Shown one piece after another: positions 23,345 to 34,844 of a stretch of 64,000 bases of DNA (positions within the stretch are counted from its first letter, which is position 1; every line of letters starts with the position of its first letter). The notes under the pieces are model-generated. The model ran no database searches. It saw nothing but the letters and a program-made list of their open reading frames with translations, and had not been told where the DNA came from. A program made the position numbers and the translations under genes. This stretch comes from Oxytricha trifallax (Eukaryota > Ciliophora > Spirotrichea > Sporadotrichida > Oxytrichidae). The stretch is taken from the NCBI GenBank assembly GCA_000711775.1, contig ARYC01000780.1, forward strand, positions 95,436 through 159,435, read 5' to 3'.

Positions 23345-23849
23345 GATCCTCTTATTTCAAATTTCGACTAATATTTATTGTGTACGTATGCCTGTTCTTA
23401 TTATTTAAGAAAGGACAAGAAGTTAGAAAATAATTCAAACGATAGTAATATAAAATCTATTTATAATGTTAAATAATTGTGGTGTAATTATCACGAGCCA
23501 TAGTATCTTGTTTCTTGAAATAGTTCCTGAAATCCTAAATATTATATATTATATTTCATCAAAGATAAGACTGAAAAAAATCAAAATACATCAACTAAAT
23601 GACTTTGCACAAGTTGTATGAAATTATAAAGTATAAAATCTGAGAATATTTCAGATTAAAAATTCCCCAAAAAAATCTCTTCAAATTCTTTGAATTTTAT
23701 TTATTTTTGAAAATATTAGAATATCTCAATTATTTAATGTAATTTCATTGCAATTAACCATATAAAAATAAAAATAATATTATAAAGAATCTTTAATTAA
23801 ATCTTTAAATTCCTTTTTTATTTGCAATACTCATTCATCCAATTCATTA
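23345..23849. other. AT-rich stretch, no gene seen
   Basis: Between the small basic ORF and MITE copy 3 the sequence is AT-rich on both strands, with no frame of clear coding character and no repeat shared with the rest of the window. Confidence 0.4.
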
Positions 23850-24174
23850 TTGCTAAAGTATATTTTAATTGGAAAATTAATTAATAGTTAATTAGAATTG
23901 TGGCAGTTAACTTACTCTAAACCTTGAAAATATGGTACTTTTTCGATATAGAATTCAAAATTAGCTGCACTTTACTATTGACGGTACTCCCTTAACGCAT
24001 CGTAGGAGAGATTACTCGACTTTAATTTTGGGTGATTTGTTTAGTAAATTTAAATGCCAAAATTAAGAATTCTCTATTAGAAAAGTAAATTGTTATTTAG
24101 AATTGGACAAAATTAACTGCCATTAATTTAATTAATAATTAACTTAATTTTCCAAATCAATCATACATTAGCTA
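23850..24174. mobile_element. MITE family A, copy 3 (diverged, shortened)
   Basis: The left end is TTGCTAAAGTATATTTTAAT and the right end the complement of TAGCTAATGTATGATTGA. TA flanks both sides (23848-23849 and 24175-24176). It is about 325 bp. The right inner arm is partly deleted, so only the outer 80 bp still pair well. The core words AGAATTCAAAATTAGCTG and ACTATTGACGGTAC remain. It is intergenic, 46 bp from the stop of the nucleotidyltransferase gene. Confidence 0.75.
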
Positions 24175-24219
24175 TATTAATTTTCTTGAAAGCATATTAA
24201 TTTAAGATTCTTCCAAACT

Positions 24220-26371
24220 TCAAAAAATTATTTAAACTAAAATCACATTATCATTGTAACTATCAGAGATAAATATCTCTCTTTTGCATTGCTATCACTT
24301 TATAAACTGGTCGAATCTCTAGTCATTTAGCAAATCATGAAAAGTTTCATTTAATTTCTTAAAGAAATTCTTCTCTAAGTCACTGTCTATTTTCGAAGCC
24401 TTAGCTGGATTGTAAACTTATTTAATCATAATCGTAGCAAAGAAATTAAAAAAACTTTTTTTTAGGTTTAGCTTTTATCGAAAGGGTCAGCAATCATAAA
24501 AGTAAAATTATTGATTTCATTAAGTAAACTTTATAACTAATAAAAAATCTAAATCAAATATACTAGAATTATTACGAAATATATATATATTATGAGGAAA
24601 ATGCAGGCTATAGAACTTATTCTAATTAAACAACTTATAAACCGAATTTAGCATGCCTCAAGTTAAAAGGTAGAAAAATCTATATTTAAATTGACCGTAT
24701 ATAGTTATTGAATTAACTAGAATCAATAAGTTTCCTTATATCACCTAAATACAAAAATTAGCAATGTCTCTTTTAATTCGAGCATTGATTAAATTTAATA
24801 AAAGAGAGTAACTTTTCATGAGGTAATAATATAAAATTAAATTTGAATATCAATAATAAACACTTTTGATAGTTTACATTAGCTTTTACATAACTATCGT
24901 TTTCTTAAAACTACTTAAGTATTTCTGTCTTAATACTTAATTTTGTAATAAATTATTTCAAATTGGTCACGTCAATCGCGTGTTCATGTTTATTATACAA
25001 AAGACAGTAAGTTAATTAATAAATTTAGGACAGAATAATTTAAATTCAAAGTCCTGAAAAAGAGAATCAGTATTTCAGAAGAAGTGTGAAACTCTTTGGT
25101 TTGTGCGTAGATGACTGTCTAGAAGTTTTCTCCAATTAAATCCAAATCCGATTCAAAGTAAACATCAGCTTCAATTTTATTAAATCATTAGGAAAGTTAA
25201 TAAATTTAATATGATCAAAATTTTAATTTTTTATTGTAAGTTTATAGAGTAATTGAAAAATTAAAAATTTAATAAATTTTTAATTATTGTAATTGAAAAA
25301 TCTCTAACTTAAATTATATTTGTAAATATTATAATAATCGCTAATTTAAATTGGAGTTGGCTGTTCAAATTATTCTAAAATAAATGAGAAATATTAACTT
25401 TAGAACAATATAGTAAATATATATATACATCTGCTTGATAGATTATTTCAAAGCTACCCATTAAATAAATCGTCAATTATTAATATAATTTTGATACTCT
25501 ATTCTATTTAAATTTCTTAATTTATCTGAAAATTCTTTTCCACTAATACTAACCTTCATAGACAGTATTGAGAATATCTAAACTATTCGGATCCTGAACA
25601 TATTTCTAATATCTTATCATTTTTGGTTGACCATCTTGCCTGTTAATTAATTGCAGCCTTGGCATTATTTTTTAATCAAAATAAAGATTTCTTATATATT
25701 TAAAAATCAACCTTAGAGTAAAGCGAGGAGTATTAAAACTATGCTATAGCTATTTATTCTTCTTGTTGCACCCGGGAAGTTGTTTTTATTCCATTTTTTC
25801 AATAGCACTACTAACTTCAGGAATCTTTCATCGGCTAATGCATAGGTTTACAATAGGGCTTAGATTATATGCATTAATGAAATTTAGTTACTGAATGAAG
25901 TTAGGAAAATGTTAATAATTAAAACAAAGCTGAGTTGTAGACTTCCAATATTTTATGATTGAAACTTCTTATTCTATCTTTGTTTCTTTGTCTTTAAAAG
26001 TTAAATGAGCGCCGCTCTTAATCAATTTCATTTGTAATTGATGGAATCTATTTGCATGCCTTGAATTTTAACTTATCAGCATTCTTTCAATTTTTCTCAG
26101 CATATACATATTTAAAATAAACTCAACTCAACATTAAATAAAATTGAATTTTTTTATAGAAAATTGTGAGCACAACTTAATGATCTATTTTTAGGTCATC
26201 AATGATTAATTGCATGTCTACATCTGAGTATCCCTTTTGAGCGAGTCCATTAACACAAGATCCGTATAAAAGTAGCTGGCACCCAGGGTACTCACGCTGC
26301 ATTCCTTCTTCCACAATTAGCTAAAATAGCTTATTTTGGGTGAAATAATTTAGTGAATCAACTTTACTCAT
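24220..26371 (-). CDS. Cid1/TUTase-type RNA nucleotidyltransferase (non-canonical poly(A)/poly(U) polymerase)
   Basis: It starts MSKVDSLNYFTQNKLFQ at the ATG complementary to 26369-26371. The pol-beta-type catalytic motif is LLLYGSCVNGLAQKGYSDVD (GS followed by DxD). The central domain follows: LALADERFLKLVVLLKKW, then RRINSYSIVLILLALLQ, typical of this family. Later come the PAP-associated blocks VYFESDLD and SSEILILFFRTLN, and near the end IADPFDKS and LEKNFFKKLNETF. These enzymes add A or U to RNA 3' ends. Several introns or IESs separate the blocks, notably at 25230-25480 and 26100-26170. An in-frame TGA occurs at the complement of 24295-24297, before the final TGA. The first 50 bp are duplicated in inverted orientation at 26814-26868. 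Confidence 0.8.
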
Positions 26372-26868
26372 TTCTTTTAAATTATATTAATTTATTTATA
26401 TTTTTAGGTACTCTACCGTATTTAGCCTGTTTTGCGGTAGAGTACCTTAATTATATTAATTATTGATTTATTTAAAATTAAATGCTTTAGATAAGTAAGA
26501 AATTTAGTTTTCCGAAAAAGTAATATATCTTATGTTATAAAAATAAAAAGGAGAAAAAACTTAATATGTTGCTATATCGAGCAACTTTCCTTCAATAGAT
26601 TATATCTTAAATTGAAAATATTATTTAATAATTATATTTAATTATTAAGTTTAAATTATATATTACTTTTTTGGAAAACTAAATTTCATACTTATCTAAA
26701 GCATTTAATTTTAAATAAATCAATAATTAATATAATTAAGGTACTCTACCGCAAAACAGGCTAAATGCGGTAGAGTACCTAAAATATAAATAAATTAATA
26801 TAATTTAAAAGAAATGAGTAAAGTTGATTCACTAAATTATTTCACCCAAAATAAGCTATTTTAGCTAA
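26317..26868. repeat. large palindrome with two nested hairpins, copying a gene start
   Basis: Arms of about 215 bp (26317-26530 and 26655-26868) are inverted copies around a centre near 26592. Each arm contains a smaller hairpin with the stem AGGTACTCTACCG/CGGTAGAGTACCT (26406-26447 and 26739-26780). The left arm includes the first 18 or so codons of the nucleotidyltransferase gene, and the right arm repeats them from an ATG at 26814. The two arms diverge exactly after TTAGCTAA. It is not related to MITE families A or B. Confidence 0.8.
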
Positions 26869-27024
26869 ATTTTTATCACAACTGAGAAAACTTTATTAAT
26901 ATTTAGAACATCATCTTCTACTGTAGTATTTTGTTAAAACATTCTGTTAATCATAAAATAGTATCAAATAAAAAATAAAACCTGCAGAAAATTCTAACCT
27001 GGAAAATTATTATATAAATCATAT

Positions 27025-27900
27025 CATCAATGTTTTATACTTTAGTCTTTCAAGTATCTTCCAACCTGCATTTCTTGTAATTCTCATAGTTTTTCTTTAA
27101 AGTCTCCTAGCTTATGAGCACACTTGAGTTTGCTTTTCTTTGGTTTTAAAAACTTTGCTACATCTTTTATTATTATATTTTTATATTTATTATTAAGGCT
27201 GTTGGCTTTATTAACGATTTTAAGCAGAAAACTAGAACATATAGTCAATATTAGCATCATCAACTTCCTTAATAACATATTGCTTAAATAATTGCTATTA
27301 TGCATGTTTGCCTATATAAAATTTGATCCTTAACAGATTAAGTTAAAGAATTATAAGTAAATTAACTAAAACTTTATTTGTATTAAATTTCCCATAAGAA
27401 AATAAAAAATATTAAATAATTCGAAGTTTGCTTGGAAGTAAAGTAATATTTGCAGCACTAAAGAATGGCTTGCTCAATATATTCTTGAAAATCTTTATTT
27501 CGCTAACAAACTGCCTCAAAATTTTGGCACTTTACCAAGGCTAAGAGTGTTTCAAATACCTTGTCAATTTTGGATCTATGCTGCTGCTTTAGTAGTTCTT
27601 GGAAAACATACTATAAATTTAGAATTATTAAGGGTTTCTGACATTATTGGCTATAAGATAGATTTATTTACAAGTTTATTGCTTTAAGATGCGGGAGAGG
27701 ATTCAATATTATAGATACAGAATAGTGAATAATTTAATTCAGTGATACTTTAGCAATTGAAAGTTTCCTGTTTCTAGCAATAGTGTTATAAGATAAAAAT
27801 AATAACATTTATAAACTCATAAGCTTCTGCTATAAGTTCATTTAAATGCTCGAGAAATGTCTTGTATCTCTTCAAGATTTGTCCATAAAAAACTCAATAA
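27025..27900 (-). CDS. unknown protein, coding segments
   Basis: Segments with good coding character on the minus strand include RYKTFLEHLNELIAEAY, then SKIDKVFETLLALVKCQN and EAVCQRNKDFQEYIEQAI. The last exon is basic (KPKKSKLKCAHKLGDF) and reaches EMQVGRYLKDQSIKH. One in-frame TGA lies at the complement of 27083-27085, within an open stretch. Exon limits are unclear, other frames around 27750-27860 are also open, and no domain is recognised. Confidence 0.4.
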
Positions 27901-28754
27901 ATTTTATATGAAAAATTTAAATGAAATATTTGTGGATCAGATGTTTGTCTTTAAATCTCAGGAACGTTTAAGCCTAAAACTTAATTGCAGTCATTCGCAA
28001 ATTATAAAACGCTTTACATATGTTTTAATATTTATAGTTACTTTTAAAATTTAAGACCTGTATTTATTTTAAGTACAACAAATATTCCTGAATTGGCACT
28101 ATTGAAATGAGGTCTTTTACAATTTTATGAATAAAATTGTTTAAAAGTTATAGAATTAATTAATCATATTAGAGATTTTGCTTTAAAAATAGATAAAAAT
28201 TTAAAACTTGGAAATTTTAATAAATCTTTTTGTTTGATTTTAAAGAAATTCTCTTCAATAAATAAATCAATTATTGGACGTCAGAAACTACCTTATATTG
28301 ATCATAGCATAAATTAATTTCATTTTTCATTAGAAGTTTAATTCTATAAAACATATTTTTAAAGTTAAAATAACACACCCTCACTATATTATATTCTAAA
28401 ATATATAATTTTAAATTATTTGTATATTTTTCAAACATATCTAAATATTAAATTCCTTCTCAGAGCAGAATAATTATTCGAACAATTAATACTCTATATT
28501 TTTAAGTTATAACTTAATTACATATGAAATTGAAAGTTAGTGTAATGAAATCATTTCTTATTTATCAAAGAGTTTAACTCTTAATTTTATAAATATTAAT
28601 ATAAGTGTTTCTAATGATTTTTCAGAGCTAAATACAGATTTTCTTATCTGGCTATCATGTTATATATCTTGTGATTTACAAATAAGTTGCAAATTTTGAA
28701 ACGATATAAAAGCAACATGATTTAGAAATAATAAGCCAGATAAATATTTAATTT
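27901..28754. other. AT-rich stretch, no gene seen
   Basis: It lies between the unknown minus-strand gene and the end of the TKL kinase gene. Short frames occur, but none has gene-like composition on either strand, and no inverted repeat is seen. Confidence 0.4.
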
Positions 28755-30400
28755 TCATTATTGCTTGACGAAATAGTTTAGAACTTCTAATATTCTACCA
28801 AAGCTTGGTCTATCCGAAGAATTTGCCATTAATAAAAAAGTTATTTTTTTATAGTATAATATTAATTAAAAATGAAAGAGTATTTAATCATTGTATGGTG
28901 GGCGAGAGACTTAAAATATTAATTACAAACTAGCATTATCTTTGCTTAGTATTTTATAAAAATAAAGATTTGATTTAATTGGTACTATAAAATGAAAACT
29001 AACAGCTAAGTAAGTTAATTTGAGATATACTCCTTATTAAATTTGTGAGAACAATTAAGTGAATGGTGATGTTCTTAAGCATGATATTTTTCCAATTCAA
29101 TTTAATTAACTAAAAAGTTTTCCATAATTTTCGTAATTCTACATTCATGTATAAGTTATCCTATTCTTTGATCTGTGCCATTAGGTATTTTAAGTGGTTC
29201 ATCCCTCTCAACTTTAGTTCTGATATCTTGTACATCGAGGCCATCATAAGGTACCTCTCTTGCTACTAACTCCCATAAAAGTGCGCCGAAAGCTAAGACA
29301 TCCACAGTTTCATCGTACAAACGTTTTTGAAAAAGTTCAGGAGCCATATAAGCTCGTGTTCCTGAAAATTGCATGGTTCCCTTACCTAGATCAGCCTTAT
29401 TAATTAAAATTATATATAATCAAAACTTGAATCTAGCAAGATCAAAATCGCAAATCTTAATATTGTAGGAATACATTCGAATTAGGGAAATTAATTAAAA
29501 TTAAATTTAATATAATTCAAAATAGTGGCAGTTAAAGTTGACCAATTTGAACGATCTTGGGCTCATTCGATAGAGAATTCAAAATTAGCTGGACTTTACT
29601 ATTGGCGGTACTATTTTATCGCATCCCTGGAGCGAGTTAACTCGACTTTAATTAAACACATCATAATTCAATAAATTACACCCTCGAATTAAAGTCGAGT
29701 TAACTCACTCCATGGATGCGAAAAAATAGTACCGCCAATAGTTAAGTCCAGCTAATTTTAAATTCTCTATCGAATGAGCCCAAAATCATCAAATTTGAAC
29801 AACTTTAACTGCCAATATTTTGAATTATTATAAATTTAATTTTAATTAATTTCCCCAATTCGAATAATGTATTCCTACAATATTGAAATGCTAATCTACT
29901 AAAATATTATGACTCTTAAGATCTCTGTGCACAATACCAAGTTCATGCATGCAATAAAATGTTACAGCTACATCTCTAGCTATTTTTAATCTTTCCTCAA
30001 GTTTCATTTAAACCACTTACTTCTTAACGAAGCAAATTATATAAAGAGCCAGGCATGTATTCAAAGACAATAACTATGTTCGGAATTTTTGGCATGACTC
30101 CCATTAATAAAGCGATATTAGGATGTCTCAATATACTTTGCATAACGATTTCATTATAAATTTCAGATAATAGTTCATCTGTCAATCTTGGGTCAAATAA
30201 CTTTTTAATTGTAACTTGAGTGGCATTTAAAGTATCTTATGAATTACGGAGAAACCACCTTATGAAATTTGCTCAGCTATTTCTTTGTCATCTAAATTGA
30301 TTTCTCTAACTTCTGAAACTGAAGGCAAACTCCTTGAAGAAACTGAAACTGATGCTGCAGTTGAAGTAAAATTTAAGGTAAATGATCAAAATCCATACGA
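28755..30400 (-). CDS. TKL-type (RAF/MLK-like) protein kinase, interrupted twice
   Basis: The kinase subdomains appear in order on the minus strand: VTIKKLFDPRLTDELLSEI (catalytic Lys in IKK, helix-C Glu), ILRHPNIALLMGVM, IVIVFEYMPGSLYNLLR, LKIARDVAVTFYCMHELG, VHRDLKSHNILVDQHFNI (catalytic Asp), KICDFDLARF (DFD instead of DFG), GTRAYMAPELF, VDVLAFGALLWELV, and finally SSDRPSFGRILEVL. LKSHN and VPYDG are typical of TKL kinases. A family-A MITE sits exactly between HFN and IKICDF. A second interruption of about 315 bp lies between LIHECR and NSSDRPSF. An intron of 26-29 nt follows FDLARFK. The N-terminus is uncertain. The DFD motif may alter metal binding but is compatible with activity in some kinases. 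Confidence 0.85.
28824..29138. other. probable IES in the kinase gene (AATT pointer)
   Basis: Kinase coding stops making sense after LIHECR and resumes with NSSDRPSF about 315 bp further on. The interval has no AG next to the resumption point, so it is not a GT-AG intron. AATT (perhaps AAATT) occurs at both edges (28820-28823 and 29135-29138). Joining needs one extra A, in keeping with the A-run errors elsewhere. Confidence 0.5.
29463..29880. mobile_element. MITE family A, copy 4 (inside the TKL kinase)
   Basis: This 418-bp inverted repeat starts TTGTAGGAATACATTCGAAT and ends with the complement, flanked by TA at 29461-29462 and 29881-29882. On the kinase strand, removal with one TA joins CAT TTC AA to TATT AAG as H-F-N-I-K. 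This restores the canonical stretch from HRDLKSHN to KICDFD with no residue lost or gained. There is no ORF. It is very close in sequence to copy 2. Confidence 0.9.
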
Positions 30401-30824
30401 TTTACCACTATAAAACTAATTAAACCAACATATTTATCGTGAAATTATGTGATATAATTCAGTAGATGTTAAATAACAAAACCTTGCAAAATAAAAAACA
30501 AAGGTTAAAGCAGATTCTAAGGTTGAAGGTTGTTTAATGCAAAGAGTTTAAATTCCTATAAGTATTACATAATTTTGAAACTTTCTGGGACAAATCAATT
30601 AAAAATAATTCCTTGGTTTACCCAGATTGTTCTCGATAATACAATTACAAGGAAAAACTGCAGCTTAATAATTAAAAACTGAGAACATACTTCGAATGTT
30701 GCTATAAATAATCTTTCCTTTTCCCTCTAGAAATAAAAAAAGTTAATTTGTGTAATTACCAAACTTGATGAGTCTTATAATGTCGAGCTGGTGACAAATT
30801 TAAAAAATATATCTTATTGATTGC
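30401..30824. other. AT-rich stretch, no gene seen
   Basis: Between the kinase start and the LRR gene stop. I found no convincing frame. It presumably contains the upstream flank or first exon of the kinase. Confidence 0.4.
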
Positions 30825-31888
30825 TCAACAGTCTATTTTTCTATTCATCAATTTCATTATTTAATCAGTAGAAGAAAACGCTGAAAAATTAGATTTCTAC
30901 AACTCTCTTTTTTAATTTTCAATCTCTCCTAATAAGCGCTTTTTTTCTCTTTGCTCAATTTTTAATTCTTCTTGAATTACTATGACTTATTGATTTGCTG
31001 TGTTAGCGGTTGTTGGTCTCTCAATGGGTTAGCTTCCAAAGTTCATCCAATCTTTATCCTAACCCATTGCTCCTGGTTTACTCATAGTTCCAAATCCTTT
31101 ATTCCCGCTAATGCTTGAACCTCCTTCCTTTCAGCCTTTATTTTCCTATTCAAGTTCTGCAATGCGTTTTCTTAATTGTGCAGGATCATTCATATTCAAA
31201 TCATTTTACAAAAATGAGCCAACTCCTCCGCCTAAGCTTGATGCTCCCATAGATCCAAAATTACCACTTGCTTGACTTGTATAACTTGTTCCTATAGCTC
31301 CTCCAACAAATCCCATCTATGATGCTCCACCACCTAGAATTAAGGTACTAATCTAGCTGCTTCCTCCTAAGCTTGAATTTCCGAAACCTCCCAATCCTAT
31401 AGATCCAAGTCCACTTGTAACTCCACCAATTGCTCCTGAACCAGTTGAAGAAGATACGCCAAAGTATGTTTAAAGTGACTTTCATATTTAATTAGAATTT
31501 CCCTCTATTTTTGCTAACACTGGATTTTAGTTTACTATTGGATTGCCTAACAAGTAGATTGTATCGAGGGAGGACATGTCCAATAATTCTTAGTGTAATT
31601 GAGTAATATTGTTATTACTTGCATCAATCACTCGGAGATTAGGCAGTGACTCTACCTTCCTGAGAGAGTTAAGCTTGTTATTTGGAAAGATATTAAGTAC
31701 TTCAAGCATTGTCAATTAAAGGATGTCTGCTGGGAGCTCTGTCATTCCAAATCCTGAGAGATCTAATGACTTTTCATTGCCTCTTTTTGCATGTCTTATC
31801 TTAGGTTATTGGCAAAACAAAATAAGTAGTATTATAATCATAATAAATAATAGATATATATATATATTTTTACAATAATATCTGCCAT
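30825..31888 (-). CDS. leucine-rich-repeat protein with Gly-rich middle and coiled-coil tail
   Basis: Exon 1 is only MADII (ATG complementary to 31886-31888), followed by an intron of about 70 nt. LRRs follow: SLDLSGFGMTELPADIL, LEVLNIFPNNKLNSL, LPNLRVIDASNNNITQL, LDTIYLLGNPIV. Then comes a capping helix (SLQTYFG), a Gly/Ser-rich stretch, and a coiled coil (AQLRKRIAELEQENK, ELKIEQREKKRLLGEIEN). LRR proteins of this size usually act as adaptors. Two in-frame TGAs, complement of 31482-31484 and 31131-31133, lie in well-supported sequence. The first falls between the LRR cap and SLQTYFG. Confidence 0.78.
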
Positions 31889-32325
31889 TTTAAAAATTTC
31901 ATAAAATCATATCTTATTGTTAATTATAAATTCTCACTTGAATAAATTAAAAATTACTTTTATAAATGTCAAATTTAGTTAAGAATAAACAAAAATAAGG
32001 AAAAGTTACAATTTTATTTCAGTTTCGAAAGTTTGAAATTTTTAAAAAATTTATTCTGACATATATTAATGCAAAAAGTGCTCACTTTATTTAAATAAAT
32101 TTTGAAAAATAATTTTTATTCATTAATGACTTTCAATATTTTCTAAACTTATTTACTTAATCAATGATTAGATTTTTATAAAGTTTAATTTTATGATTAA
32201 TTTAAGAAATAAATATCCTTTTCGAAATATTTTTCATTGTCTAAATTCAATCTTCTAATTTCTAACAAAATATTAAAAATTTCCATGACGTGTATTTTAT
32301 ATTTGATTGGTTCAGTATATCTTCA
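31889..32325. other. AT-rich stretch, no gene seen
   Basis: Intergenic between the LRR gene and the glutathione transferase gene. No coding frame or repeat is seen. Confidence 0.4.
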
Positions 32326-33333
32326 TCACTCTAGCTAGTAGGGTACAAAGAGTTGAACTTTGTGGAGAGGAGGAGTTTTTTTCATTTCTTCCAAATATTA
32401 ATAAATAATTTTTATAGGAAAATTATGAGATGCTATTTTTTATTCTTATTTCTATTTTTAACTAATTTAATCAATTATCATTAAAAAATATTATTGATGG
32501 GGTCTTCTCTGAGTAATTGCGTTTTTGAATTCTGGTCTCGCTTGAAAAGCATGGAAAAGCTTCATTATGTGAGTGTTGGAGTCCAAGTCAAATGGAGGGA
32601 AGAGCTCGTCATGGAAAACTGAACCCTCTGAAATATTCTTCTCTGCTAATTGAAGGATAGAAGTGAATATCTAGCTGAGTTTATTAAAATGTTACTAGCA
32701 ATATATTTATTAAAAATTAAATTAACAAAAAATATTATTTAAATAAGTAGGATTTTCAGTGTCTAATGCAAATGGAGATCCATCCTTTGCGTTTTAAGCC
32801 AAGAAGTCTTCCATTGCTTACAACTTAGCTTTAATGTTTTTAGTATCTTGCATATCAAAGGTTTTCTTAATAAAAATGGTATAGAATGTGCTAAAAAGCT
32901 ATTCTGAGATAGGAATTGCAAGTCTCAATTTAGCTCTGAGGACTGGGTCGCTTGGAAGAGTGCTATAGCCTTGGTCTGGGAATGCTTCCTCAGCGAAGTC
33001 CATTGAAATCTTAGATTCAGTTAGAACTGTGCCATCAAGCATTTCGTAAATTGGAACTATTCAAAAATTATCTTCTTTAGGGTGGGTTTGTATTACAAAT
33101 AAAATAATAATTTGAACAAGCCCACCATTGATTTGCTTGTGCCAATCAGTTTTCTTGCCAAGGTCAACTTCAACTTATTGGTAAACGTGATTACGAGCAG
33201 CAAAAGCTAGGCGAGCCTTCTCAACAAATGGGCAATTGTGATGCCCGTAAAGTCTTGAGAATTTAGAGTTTAAATCTGGTTTTGGTGCAGTTTCCTAAGT
33301 GATGTAAATAGTTTAAAGATCTTAATTTTGCAT
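32326..33333 (-). CDS. glutathione transferase, omega/DHAR-like
   Basis: It starts MQNQDLQTIYITQETAPKP. The thioredoxin fold carries an N-terminal Cys active site in GHHNCPFVEKARLAF, as in omega-class and DHAR enzymes. The glutathione-binding stretch VPIYEMLDGTVLTES follows, with the conserved ES. The helical C-terminal domain includes RAKLRLAIPISEQLF and ends near KLFHAFQARPEF. Such enzymes catalyse glutathione-dependent thiol transfer or reduction. Introns lie at about 33068-33125 and 32690-32750. The first in-frame TGA is at 32326-32328, but the family's usual length is reached at a TAA near 32505. The last 55 or so codons may be 3' UTR if that TAA acts as a stop. Confidence 0.85.
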
Positions 33334-33375
33334 CTAATTTCAAGGTAAAAATAATATTATTGTAAAGATATTAAA

Positions 33376-34520
33376 ATGGATTTTATTTCTTAATGAGTTT
33401 TTACTTATGATTCTTCTTCTTACAATTCAATTTCATTGAAAAGCTTGCATCTCTTAAAAAGAAAGCTTGAGCTTGAACGTATAGAAAGAGAAAATTTAAA
33501 AATTGCTCAAAAGATTTATGAATTGTAAGTGCTCCACATTAAATTAAAAAACTTTGAATTTAGGAAGCCACGCTTGCAAGTCCACGATCTAGAGCAAGAG
33601 TTTGTAAATCACAAGCGTTACTCATAATTTATAAGACGTCTCACTAGAAAAAGATTGCCAGTTAATTAGCAAGGCAAGCATGGGCATCTTCCTCCAATTG
33701 GAAGTTCTCAATCAGAAGGAAATACACTTGATAAAAATAATGCAACGAAGGATGAAATTTTCAGTAATAATGAGCAAAGCTAGAATTTAATTATCCCTTC
33801 AAGTATTAATGGATTAGAGGATGTTTAGAGTACAAATTAATTACCAAAAGTTGCATAATCCATGGACACTGTAGTATTGTAATCATAAATCAAAGAAGCA
33901 TAATTAGCTAATCAAAACAGTAACGAGTCTTCAATGATGCAATTAAACCCTAAAAAATCTCAGGAATAAAATTCTAAAAAACAAGAAAAGGGCGTTAATT
34001 CATCTTAAGTTTAGCAAAATTCGGGAGGTTAATCTTAAAAGACTTCATAAAAGGAAATGATGAGGCTTTACTAAGCTGTCAAGAAAGCTTCACCTAAAAA
34101 GTTGAGAAGAAAATCACAAGATAAAGCATAGATTTAGCAACTAGTGGTTCCTAAGTCCCTAATGTTTAAAATACTGATATTCCTAGTTCACCTATTGAAA
34201 CTAATCAAAGTATTTTTCAAGAACATATAAAACCCCGTTAGTCAATTAAGAATGAAATATGGGAGTAAAGTTCAATTAATTAAATTTATCATGCTATTGG
34301 CTGAAATTAAATATAATTAGACTAGAATCAAATTTACGCACCCTGATTGGTTTATTTTATAGAGACAATTAATTAACCCAATGATTTTAATAATTAGCCA
34401 AAAGTTTATTAGCCAATAATAATTAAATTTTAATTTATTTGTTCTTTACTCCCAATCTTTGTTCTTATCTGTCTAATGAGGTTTTATAAGATTAATAGAT
34501 ATCTTAGGCAGTTACTGATT
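33376..34520 (+). CDS. basic Gln/Ser-rich protein, N-terminal part (may join the next CDS)
   Basis: From a likely ATG at 33376 the frame reads a short leader with one TGA, then SLHLLKRKLELERIERE, an intron of about 43 nt, and RKPRLQVHDLEQEFVN. Basic, Ser/Gln-rich sequence follows (KKASPKKLRRKSQDK, IPSSPIETNQSIFQ). At 34230 the frame meets a family-B MITE. After removal it continues EHIYKINRYLRQ and stays open toward the coiled-coil CDS at 34845, so both may be one gene. One frame slip lies near 34155. No domain is recognised. Confidence 0.6.
34230..34484. mobile_element. MITE family B, copy 2 (inside a gene)
   Basis: This 255-bp element starts AAACCCCGTTAGTCAATTAA and ends with the complement (..CTAATGAGGTTT). 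TA lies on each side (34228-34229 and 34485-34486). It is the inverted relative of the copy at 21732-21987, with the shared core CAATTAATTAACCCAATG and CTTTACTCCCAATC. Removal with one TA keeps the surrounding frame open (EHI/YKINRYL). There is no ORF. Confidence 0.85.
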
Positions 34521-34844
34521 AATATATTAAATAGTGAACTATTTATTTTTAAAAGCAAATTTGCGTATTTATTTTTGTAAAAAATAATAAAAAAAGGAAA
34601 AAAAAATCTTTAATTCTCTCTCTCTATTTTTATATAAGAATAAATAGTTGATTTATTTTAAATTCTAATTAAATTTCTTAACTAAGTTTTCAAATAAAAA
34701 TAAGTTCATCAAATTATAACTCTAATGAGTACGATACTAACAGATTAAAAAATAATTTAAAAATCTTATTTCTCTCAAGTTTAATAAAGTATATAATTTC
34801 ATTAATAAGAATTATTTAAAGATTAAGTTCTTTTTCACCTTAGA

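Noticed and set aside
29463-29880. Reading the MITE as a spliced intron (GTAGG..TTAAG)
   Set aside because: It would delete the Lys of the conserved IKIC strand of the kinase, while TA-to-TA excision gives the exact kinase length. Other family members also lack GT-AG at their ends.
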